A DNA stretch of 42,125 nucleotides from Aeromicrobium sp. (GTDB taxonomy: Bacteria > Actinomycetota > Actinomycetes > Propionibacteriales > Nocardioidaceae), in contig NZ_JACMOM010000228.1 in the NCBI RefSeq assembly GCF_014378035.1, positions 1-42,125 of the forward strand, written 5' to 3'. The translations under genes and the position numbers were made by a program. Below, piece after piece: positions 33,040 through 39,675 of the stretch. Numbering within the stretch: the first letter of the stretch is position 1; each line of letters starts with the position of its first letter. The notes beneath the pieces were generated by a model. It searched no databases, had not been told where the DNA came from, and saw only the letters and a list, made by a program, of their open reading frames with translations.

Positions 33040-33924
33040 ATGCGATCCATCTGGAAGGGTGCCATCAGTTTTGGGCTGGTCAGCGTGCCGGTGAAGGTCT
33101 ACAGCGCCACCGAGAGCCACGACGTGTCGTTGCATCAGGTGCACGCCAAGGACGGCGGTCGGATCCGCTACCAACGGCGCTGCGAGATCTGCGGCAAGAT
33201 CGTCGATTACGGCGACATCGACAAGGCGTATGACGATGGGCAGAACACCGTCGTCCTCACCGAGGAAGACCTCGACTCGCTGCCGGCCGAGCGCAATCAC
33301 GAGATCGAGGTCGTCGAGTTCGTACCGGCCGACCAGGTCGACGTGTTGCGGCTCGACCGCAGCTACTACCTCGAGCCCGAGGAGAAGGCGCTCAAGCAGT
33401 ACACCCTGTTGCGCCGCGCGCTCGAGGACTCGGACCGCACCGCGATCGTGCGGTTCGCGCTCCGGCAGAAGACTCGCCTCGCGGCACTACGGGTCCGCGG
33501 CGACGTGCTGCTCCTGCAGACGCTGCTCTGGGACGACGAGGTACGCAAGCCGGCCTTCGACATTCTCGACACCACGCCGCGCATCACTCCCAAGGAGCGC
33601 GACATGGCTGCTCAGCTCGTCGACTCCCTCGCTGCCGACTTCGACAGCAGTGCCTTCACTGACGACTACCAGGACCAGCTCCGTCAGCTCGTCGAGGCCA
33701 AGCTCAAGGACGGCGCGTCGCTCGACACCGAGGCGACCTTCGGCGAGCAGGACAGCGGGGAGGATGCTGAGGTGGTCGACTTGATGGAAGCGCTCCGGCG
33801 CAGCATCGACAGCAAGAAGTCGGCGGCATCCACCACGACAGCTGCCGTCAAGAAGGCCTCGGCGAAGAAGCCAGCAGCCAGGAAGAAGGCTGCCAAGAAG
33901 CCGAGCCGCAAGGCCGCCAGCTAG
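33040..33924 (+). CDS. ku: Non-homologous end-joining protein Ku
   Basis: 294-residue bacterial Ku that forms a homodimeric ring on double-strand DNA ends and recruits LigD. It starts with the standard MRSIWKGAISFGLVSVPVKV and includes the bridge region RYQRRCEICGKIVDYGDI with a CxxC, YYLEPEEKALKQYTLLRRAL and the C-terminal helices around TPKERDMAAQLVDSLA. The last about 35 residues are a Lys/Ala-rich tail (KKASAKKPAARKKAAKKPSR), known in some Ku proteins to extend DNA binding. ATG 33040 has no clear ribosome site. The stop overlaps the convergent GAF-ANTAR stop in one CTAG. Confidence 0.95.
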   Translation: MRSIWKGAISFGLVSVPVKVYSATESHDVSLHQVHAKDGGRIRYQRRCEICGKIVDYGDIDKAYDDGQNTVVLTEEDLDSLPAERNHEIEVVEFVPADQVDVLRLDRSYYLEPEEKALKQYTLLRRALEDSDRTAIVRFALRQKTRLAALRVRGDVLLLQTLLWDDEVRKPAFDILDTTPRITPKERDMAAQLVDSLAADFDSSAFTDDYQDQLRQLVEAKLKDGASLDTEATFGEQDSGEDAEVVDLMEALRRSIDSKKSAASTTTAAVKKASAKKPAARKKAAKKPSRKAAS

Positions 33925-34640
33925 TTGGCGGCCACCTGGGTGAGGTCGGGCACGCTGGTGACGAAGGTGGCATCGGGAGAGTTGCGGTGCTCGACGACCC
34001 ACTCGGCGACGAGGCGCAGCTTGATGTTGTGATCCTGCGACTGACGGCGCAAGAACTCGAACGCCCGGTCGGCGTCGATCTTGAACCGTTCCATCAGGAT
34101 GCCTTGCGCCTGACCGATCAGCTTGCGAGCGTCGACGGCCTTCTGCAGGCCCTCTTCGTTGTGCGCATTGGCCAGCGCGATCGTGGCGTGCCGCACAAAG
34201 ATCGTGGCGACGGCGAGGTCATCCTCGTCGAAGGCGTTGGCCCTGTCGGCATAGAGGTTGAGCGATCCGTAGCGTCGAGACAACGTCTCGAGACGCAGGC
34301 TCAGCACACTTCGGACTCCGAGCTCGAAGACGGCCGGCCCCCACTTGTCCCATCGGGAATCGGCGTCGACGTCACCCGAGGTGTAGATGGGCTGTCCCTC
34401 GATGGCGTCGAGGCACGGGCCCTGGTCGTGGATGATCTGCAGGTTGTGCGACTCACCCACCCGCTGTGACGTGGCTGCGGCGGTCTCGATCTGGTTGCGC
34501 GCGTGCACAAGCATGACGCCAGCATCATCGCAATGGGTTGCGATCTTGGCGTACTCGGTGATCCGCTCGATCGTGGCCTCGGTCGTCGGCTCTTCGTGGA
34601 GGTCGAGCGCCATCTGAGAGAAGAACGTCGAGCTGTCCAC
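33921..34640 (-). CDS. GAF and ANTAR domain-containing regulator
   Basis: 239-residue protein with an N-terminal GAF sensor domain (about 20-160; DDAGVMLVHARNQIETAAAT, then DQGPCLDAIEGQPIY and VRSVLSLRLETLSRRYGSLN) and a C-terminal ANTAR RNA-binding domain (about 165-220; ARKLIGQAQGILMERFKIDA, then DRAFEFLRRQSQD). ANTAR proteins act as transcription antitermination factors by binding paired hairpins in nascent RNA. GTG 34640 has AAGGAG 7 nt upstream. It lies between ku and the sigma factor, divergent from the unknown protein, in a stress-type gene cluster. Confidence 0.9.
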   Translation of the reverse strand: MDSSTFFSQMALDLHEEPTTEATIERITEYAKIATHCDDAGVMLVHARNQIETAAATSQRVGESHNLQIIHDQGPCLDAIEGQPIYTSGDVDADSRWDKWGPAVFELGVRSVLSLRLETLSRRYGSLNLYADRANAFDEDDLAVATIFVRHATIALANAHNEEGLQKAVDARKLIGQAQGILMERFKIDADRAFEFLRRQSQDHNIKLRLVAEWVVEHRNSPDATFVTSVPDLTQVAAN

Positions 34641-34662
34641 TGGTGCGCTCCTTAGTGATCGA

Positions 34663-35349
34663 GTGGCGAGTCAGGAAAACCACGACACGCCTCAAAAATA
34701 CAGGGTCGATGGGGTCATTGGTTTGGCGGCCATGGCGCTGGGTACGTCGCGGACCAAGTCAACGACAGAAGCCATTTTAGGCCTTCACCCGGGGATCGCG
34801 CCAGATGACTCCCGGTTCGCAGAAGGGAACCTCATCATCACCGATCTCAACCTGTCCGGGACCACCGTCACGCTCTTCGGCGAGAGTGACCCGCTTGACG
34901 TGGCCTTGGTCGACGAGCTGGGTCGCCGTGGGTGCAGCACCCACTCGGTGACCGTGCCGAGCGGGTGGCTTGCCTCCTCGACCCACGCCATCATCCGCCT
35001 CGACACCCCCGCGGGCAGGTCGGCCTTCGACGGGCTGATCAACGGCGCAGGAGCCTCCTCGCGTGTCGTCGCCGTGTGCGAGGTTCCACCCGACGCCGAT
35101 TCCTCAGCCCGCACGAGCGACGAGTGCCGGCGCTGCGGCGCCACCCACGACGTGTCGCTGATCTGGCACCCTGCCCTGCAGGTCACCCTGTCCGACGTCA
35201 CCGCACCCATGCCGCCCGAGCTTGTGCCGCCCGCACACGACCTCGCAAGCACCATTGCCGACCGTCTGGCGCTCCGCGCGAGGTCGCCCCGCCGGCCGGC
35301 GTTCGCCTCGCAGACGTTCTACCCCGAGACTGGCTCGACTTTGCGCTGA
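34663..35349 (+). CDS. Unknown protein with Rossmann-like core and CxxC
   Basis: No family recognised. Reliable coding starts near residue 55: LSGTTVTLFGESDPLDVALV, then DELGRRGCSTHSVTVPSGWL and STHAIIRLDTPAGRSAFDGL, suggesting a Rossmann-like alpha/beta protein. A CRRCGATHDVSLIWHP segment could bind metal. The start is uncertain. Codons before about 34830 have low GC at third positions, and a SigF-like promoter (34721-34745) lies inside the annotated 5' part, overlapping the ATG at 34732. If that promoter is used the start must be downstream; AGAAGGGAA precedes tandem ATC codons at 34834. The range given is the outermost frame. Convergent with the sigma gene, ending 42 nt from it. Confidence 0.6.
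   Translation: MASQENHDTPQKYRVDGVIGLAAMALGTSRTKSTTEAILGLHPGIAPDDSRFAEGNLIITDLNLSGTTVTLFGESDPLDVALVDELGRRGCSTHSVTVPSGWLASSTHAIIRLDTPAGRSAFDGLINGAGASSRVVAVCEVPPDADSSARTSDECRRCGATHDVSLIWHPALQVTLSDVTAPMPPELVPPAHDLASTIADRLALRARSPRRPAFASQTFYPETGSTLR
34721..34745 (+). promoter_or_regulatory. SigF-like promoter of the unknown gene
   Basis: GTTT (34721-34724), 15-nt spacer, GGGTAC (34740-34745), matching the actinobacterial SigF pattern GTTT-N15-17-GGGTAT. It lies in a low-GC3 stretch that is probably not coding. Confidence 0.45.
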
Positions 35350-35391
35350 ATCGAGACGTGCTCGGGGTAGAACCGAATGAGATCCGCGTGA

Positions 35392-36192
35392 CTACGCGGC
35401 CTCTGTCAGCATCGCCCTCGACCGCAGCTGCTCGAGCAGCCGGGCCAAACGGCGCGACACCTGCATCTGGCTCACCCCGACGATGAGGGCAATCTCCTGC
35501 TGCGTCTTGTCCTCCACGAATCGCAGGCGCAGCAACAGCCGCTCCTCGTCGTCGAGTGCGCTGCAGAGCGGCCCCACCGTGGCCCACTCCTCGATGAAGG
35601 CAAAAGCCGACTCGTCGAAGGCGATGGTCTCGCCGAGGGGCTGCCCACCGTCACGCACCGGTTGGTCGAGCGACGAGGGCGAGAAGCAGCCGCGTGCCGC
35701 CATCGCCTCCCGCACGTCCACGATGTCCGCGCCGAGCTCGGCCGCGATGTCCGCCACCTCGGGCGGACGGGAGTCGGTCTGCAGGAACCGCTCCGTGGCC
35801 TTGGAAATGTCAGCCTGAAGCTGCTGGATGCGTCGCGGGGGGCGGACGCCCCAGCACTGGTCCCGAAAGTACTTCTTGATCTCGCCGAGGATCGTCACGG
35901 TCGCGAACGGAACGAACTCGCCGCGGTCATGCCGGAACCCTCGGATGGCCTTGACAAGGGCGAAGCTGGCGACCTGGATCAGGTCGTCGCGCTCAGCGCC
36001 TCGCCCGGCGTAGCGGGAAGCGAGGTTGCGTGCGAGGCCCAGGTGACGGCGGACCACTTCTTCCTCGAGCATGGTCTGTTCGACGCCACTGGCCCGGCCA
36101 GCGGCTTCGATCAGTTCGTGCGTGTCGTCGTCTTCATGACGAGCGGCCTGGCGGCCGGTAGCAGGAGCGGAGAATGCAGTAGCGCTGTTCAC
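35392..36192 (-). CDS. SigB/SigF-family RNA polymerase sigma factor
   Basis: 266-residue group 3 sigma factor of the general stress/sporulation branch. Region 2: LGLARNLASRYAGRGAERDD, then LIQVASFALVKAIRGF and FATVTILGEIKKYFRD (2.4). Region 3: RPPEVADIAAELGADIVDVR. Region 4 HTH: TQQEIALIVGVSQMQVSRRL. SigF-type factors recognise GTTT-N15-17-GGGTAT, a pattern found upstream of ligD and the neighbouring unknown gene. GTG 36192 is the start. No anti-sigma (RsbW) or anti-anti-sigma gene is adjacent, so control must come from elsewhere. Divergent from ligD. Confidence 0.92.
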   Translation of the reverse strand: MNSATAFSAPATGRQAARHEDDDTHELIEAAGRASGVEQTMLEEEVVRRHLGLARNLASRYAGRGAERDDLIQVASFALVKAIRGFRHDRGEFVPFATVTILGEIKKYFRDQCWGVRPPRRIQQLQADISKATERFLQTDSRPPEVADIAAELGADIVDVREAMAARGCFSPSSLDQPVRDGGQPLGETIAFDESAFAFIEEWATVGPLCSALDDEERLLLRLRFVEDKTQQEIALIVGVSQMQVSRRLARLLEQLRSRAMLTEAA

Positions 36193-36246
36193 GATGACCT
36201 TCTTCGGGTCTCGATCCGTGCGCGGCTACTGCTCAACCGGCTTCAG

Positions 36247-36283
36247 TATTTTGGCATGGGTTCAATTCCCACCGCAACCCCAA
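36247..36283 (+). repeat. tRNA-Ser 3'-end-like fragment
   Basis: The segment around ATGGGTTCAATTCCCACC resembles the T arm and acceptor 3' side of the tRNA-Ser(CGA) at 4097 (TGGGTTCAAATCCCACCGC there), with a few mismatches. No D or anticodon arm can be folded, so at most it is a degenerate relic. Confidence 0.25.
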
Positions 36284-36351
36284 CTCACGATTGAGGACCA
36301 ACGGCCCGAGCCTGATCGCGTCGTGCGGACTGCCCGGAGCGCCTCCCGCAT

Positions 36352-36376
36352 GTTTCGTCCGGCCGTACCCGGGTAA
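36352..36376 (+). promoter_or_regulatory. SigF-type promoter of ligD
   Basis: GTTT (36352-36355), 15-nt spacer, GGGTAA (36371-36376), then 23 nt to the ligD ATG. This is a near-consensus match to SigF promoters, and a SigF-family gene is encoded divergently next door. Confidence 0.6.
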
Positions 36377-36399
36377 GACCAGCGGCGAGAGGACGTCCC

Positions 36400-38802
36400 A
36401 TGGCCCGCACGCAAGAGATCCAGACCGTGTCGGTCGGAGGCCACCGACTACGCCTCACAAACCCCGACAAGGTCTTGTACCCCGAGTCGCACACCACCAA
36501 GGCCGACGTCATCGCGTACTACGTGCAGATCGCCCCCCACCTCATCCCCCACGTGCGGGATCGCATCGTCACGCGGAAGCGATGGGTCGACGGGGTGGGC
36601 GACGCCGGCAGGCCGGGCAACGTCTTCTTCGAGAAGAACCTCCCGGACTCTGCACCGAGCTGGATCAGGCGCGTCGAGATCGACCACTCGGACCACGCCA
36701 ACACCTACCCCGTGTTCGACGATGCTGCGGCACTTGCCTGGGCCGGGCAGGTCGCCGCGCTCGAGCTCCACGTGCCCCAGTGGCGGGTCAATCGCCAGGG
36801 TGAGCGGCAGCATCCCGACCGCCTGGTGCTCGACCTCGACCCGGGCCCCGGCGTCGGCCTTCCCGAGTGCGTCGCCGTCGCCAAGCACGCGAAGAATCTC
36901 CTGCGGGAGCTGGGCCTCGAGACCCATCCGGTGACCAGCGGCAGCAAGGGCATCCACCTCTATGCCGGCCTGGACGGCACGCACGACTCCGACTACGTCA
37001 ACGGCTTCGCCAAGGAGCTGGCCCGCGCCTTGGAGTCAGAGCTGCCTGACCTCGTCGTGAGCTCGATGAAGAAGAGCATCCGGGGAGGCAAGGTCCTGGT
37101 CGACTGGAGCCAGAACAATGGCAACAAGACCACCATCGCGCCCTACTCGCTCCGCGGCACGGCCGTGCCACGGGTCGCCGTGCCGCGCACGTGGCGCGAA
37201 CTCAATGACACCGACCTGCACCACCTCACGATGGACGAGGTCATCTCGCGCATGGTCCGCCGCAAGGACCCCCTGGCCGCACTGGGCACGGCGACGGCCA
37301 CGGCGGCGGCAACGGCCACGACCGACAAGCTGACCAGGTATCGATCGATGCGTGACGCGGGCAGGACGCCGGAGCCCGTACCGAACGGGTCGCCCGACGT
37401 CGGAGACGGACAGGGCCGGACCTTCGTCATCCAGGAGCACCACGCCAGCAGCCTGCACTGGGACTTCCGGCTCGAGAACGATGGTGTGCTCGTGTCGTGG
37501 GCGCTGCCCAAGGGCGTCCCCACGAGCCCGACGACCAACCACCTTGCCGTGCAGACCGAGGACCATCCGCTGGACTACGGCACCTTCGAGGGCACGATCA
37601 CCAAGGGCCAGTACGGCGGCGGCAAGGTCACGATCTGGGACTCCGGGACGTACGACCTCGAGAAGTGGCGGCCGGGCGAGGTCATCGTGACCCTCACCGG
37701 TCGTCCGGGCGGCGGCCTTGACGGGCCGCGGAGGTACGCCCTCATCAAGACCGGCAAGAACTGGCTGATCCACCTGATGGCCCCGGCCGACAAGCCTGCC
37801 TCAAGCCCGAAACGACCCAAATCGACCAGACCCCGGTCGATGAAGAGTGGATTCGTGACTCCGATGCTCGCTCGCCTCGGCTCGGAGGCAGACATCGACG
37901 ACCAGGACGACTGGGCCTTCGAGATGAAGTGGGACGGCATCCGTGCCATCGCCGTCGTGGAAGACGTGGACGTCGGCCTGTTCACCCGCAACGGTCACGA
38001 CGTCACCCCCGGCTATCCGGAGGTCGTCGAAGCATTGGCCAGCCTCAACCTCACCGACACCGTGCTCGATGGCGAGATCGTGGCGCTCAACGCCGCCGGA
38101 GCACCCGACTTCGGGTTGCTGCAGGGTCGCATGGGCCTGACGAAGGCAGCCGAGGTCGACGCTGCTCGCCGGCACGCACCTGTCGCGTTCATGGTGTTCG
38201 ACCTCCTGCGGGCTGACGGCGACTCACGGCTCAACGACACCTACGACGAACGCCGTGCGGCGCTGCTCGACCTCGGCGTCAATGGCGGCGTCGTCCAAGT
38301 ACCGAAGGCGTTCGACGGCTCGCTGCAGAACGCGGTCGGGTCGAGCAAGAAGCTCGGCCTCGAAGGTGTGCTCGCGAAGCGACGCGAGAGTCGCTACCGC
38401 GGTGGCAAACGATCGGCGTCGTGGACCAAGATCAAGCACCACCGGATGCAGGAGGTCGTCATTGCGGGTTGGCGTCCGGGCAAGGGCTCTCGCGGCGGTC
38501 GCATCGGCTCGTTGCTGCTCGGCATCCCCATAGATGGTGGACTTCGGTACGTTGGACGGGTGGGCACGGGATTCGGGGAAAGCACGCTGGATGACCTCCA
38601 GCGCCGCCTCTCGAGCTCTGCCCGCAAGACGAGCCCCTTCATCGACGTGCCGCGCGACGTCGCCCGTGACGCGCGGTGGGTCACCCCCCGCATCGTCGCT
38701 GAGGTGTCGTTCGCGGAGTGGACCAAGAGTGGGCACCTGCGCCAGCCCAGCTGGCGAGGCATCCGGGCCGACAATGCTCCACGGGAGGTCGTCCTGGAGT
38801 GA
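36400..38802 (+). CDS. ligD: Multifunctional DNA ligase D (polymerase-phosphoesterase-ligase)
   Basis: 800-residue end-joining enzyme that trims, fills and seals DNA ends bound by Ku. Domain order is Pol-PE-Lig, as in Mycobacterium. Pol (about 1-290): LTNPDKVLYPE, RPGNVFFEKN and the metal Asp pair in VLDLDPGPGV (145, 147). A short Ala/Thr linker (TATATAAATATTDK) leads to PE (about 330-470): VIQEHHASSLHWDFRLEN, DHPLDYGTFEGTI, KGQYGGGKVTIWDSG. Lig (about 485-800): nucleotidyl lysine in FEMKWDGIRAI (Lys510), VLDGEIVAL, EGVLAKRRESRYRGGKRS and the OB part WTKIKHHRMQEVVIAGWRPG. All catalytic motifs look intact. A SigF-like promoter precedes it. Confidence 0.96.
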   Translation: MARTQEIQTVSVGGHRLRLTNPDKVLYPESHTTKADVIAYYVQIAPHLIPHVRDRIVTRKRWVDGVGDAGRPGNVFFEKNLPDSAPSWIRRVEIDHSDHANTYPVFDDAAALAWAGQVAALELHVPQWRVNRQGERQHPDRLVLDLDPGPGVGLPECVAVAKHAKNLLRELGLETHPVTSGSKGIHLYAGLDGTHDSDYVNGFAKELARALESELPDLVVSSMKKSIRGGKVLVDWSQNNGNKTTIAPYSLRGTAVPRVAVPRTWRELNDTDLHHLTMDEVISRMVRRKDPLAALGTATATAAATATTDKLTRYRSMRDAGRTPEPVPNGSPDVGDGQGRTFVIQEHHASSLHWDFRLENDGVLVSWALPKGVPTSPTTNHLAVQTEDHPLDYGTFEGTITKGQYGGGKVTIWDSGTYDLEKWRPGEVIVTLTGRPGGGLDGPRRYALIKTGKNWLIHLMAPADKPASSPKRPKSTRPRSMKSGFVTPMLARLGSEADIDDQDDWAFEMKWDGIRAIAVVEDVDVGLFTRNGHDVTPGYPEVVEALASLNLTDTVLDGEIVALNAAGAPDFGLLQGRMGLTKAAEVDAARRHAPVAFMVFDLLRADGDSRLNDTYDERRAALLDLGVNGGVVQVPKAFDGSLQNAVGSSKKLGLEGVLAKRRESRYRGGKRSASWTKIKHHRMQEVVIAGWRPGKGSRGGRIGSLLLGIPIDGGLRYVGRVGTGFGESTLDDLQRRLSSSARKTSPFIDVPRDVARDARWVTPRIVAEVSFAEWTKSGHLRQPSWRGIRADNAPREVVLE

Positions 38803-38846
38803 CCGCAGCACGACATCGCACCACTACACATCACGAGGAGAACCCC

Positions 38847-39350
38847 ATGCCCAGCTTCAAGAAGAAGAAGAACCTCCGCAACCAGCTCGAGGAACGCCTC
38901 GACGACCTCACCACCCAGACCGCAGAGCTGAGCAAGCAGGTCGCCGATCGCGCGCCCGGCGTCCGCGACCAGCTGCTCGCCGCCATTCCCGACAAGGATC
39001 AGCTGCGCGCGGCGCTGCCCGACAAGGACCAGCTGCTCGAGATCCGCGACGAGCTCTTCGAGCGTCTGCCCGAGTCGGTGAGCGAGCGCCTGCCCGAGAA
39101 GGTCAAGCCCAAGCGGTCGCGTCTGAAGAAGGTCGCGATCCTCGGTGCCATCACCGGCATCGGTGCCGCTGCGTTCGCTGCGGTGCGTGGCAAGTCGAGC
39201 ACCCCGCCGCCGCCCCCGGCTCCGTTCCCGCAGGCGACCAGGCCGACACCGACACCTCCGCCGACACCGGCACCGGCACCGGCAGCGGCACCGGCGTCAG
39301 TACCGCCGACCGACGGCTTCGACGCACCGGACTCTGCACCGAAGGCGTGA
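38847..39350 (+). CDS. LigD-linked coiled/membrane protein with Pro-rich tail
   Basis: 167-residue protein of no recognised family. It has a Lys-rich start (MPSFKKKKNLRNQLEERLDD), a charged helical region with a short repeated unit (IPDKDQLRAALPDKDQLLEI, then ERLPESVSERLPEKVKPKRS), one hydrophobic segment (VAILGAITGIGAAAFAAV), and a Pro/Ala-rich C-terminal tail of about 50 residues. A single-pass membrane or apolipoprotein-like coil is likely. GAGGAG precedes ATG 38847. It begins 44 nt after ligD, so it is probably under the same SigF-like promoter. Its presence next to ligD may reflect stress co-regulation and not DNA repair. Confidence 0.75.
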   Translation: MPSFKKKKNLRNQLEERLDDLTTQTAELSKQVADRAPGVRDQLLAAIPDKDQLRAALPDKDQLLEIRDELFERLPESVSERLPEKVKPKRSRLKKVAILGAITGIGAAAFAAVRGKSSTPPPPPAPFPQATRPTPTPPPTPAPAPAAAPASVPPTDGFDAPDSAPKA

Positions 39351-39418
39351 CACCCCCACGGTTCGCTCACGCGCGTGACTGAACCGTGATCTGGCAATAG
39401 ATGGCGACCAACAAAAAA

Positions 39419-39450
39419 GCCCCTCACCTGCGTCTTCGCGGGTGAGGGGC
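39419..39450. terminator. Bidirectional rho-independent terminator
   Basis: GCCCCTCACCTGCG/CGCGGGTGAGGGGC, near-perfect 14-bp stem with a TCTT loop, A-run (AAAAAA) on the left and TTCTGTTT on the right. It ends the ligD transcript rightward and the tRNA-Arg transcript leftward. Confidence 0.92.
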
Positions 39451-39459
39451 TTCTGTTTG

Positions 39460-39532
39460 CGCGCCCGAAGGGATTCGAACCCCTAACCTTCTGATCCGTA
39501 GTCAGATGCTCTATCCGTTGAGCTACGGGCGC
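39460..39532 (-). tRNA. tRNA-Arg (anticodon ACG)
   Basis: Complete 73-nt tRNA on the minus strand. Acceptor GCGCCCG/CGGGCGC, discriminator G, D arm GCTCAACGGATAGAGC, anticodon arm TCTGA-CTACGGA-TCAGA with ACG, T arm AGGGG-TTCGAAT-CCCTT. The wobble A is the substrate of TadA, encoded at 18456. CCA is not encoded. Confidence 0.96.
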
Positions 39533-39675
39533 ACGCCCCGAAGGACCTCGATGATTCTAGCGCGAGCAACGGCCGAGTAAAAATCCGGCTACGGTTCGGC
39601 CGATTGCCCGCCGGATCTTCCCCTGCCCCTTACTGTAAGCAAGCCACAACCTGTCACCAAGCGGGGAGGAACCCC

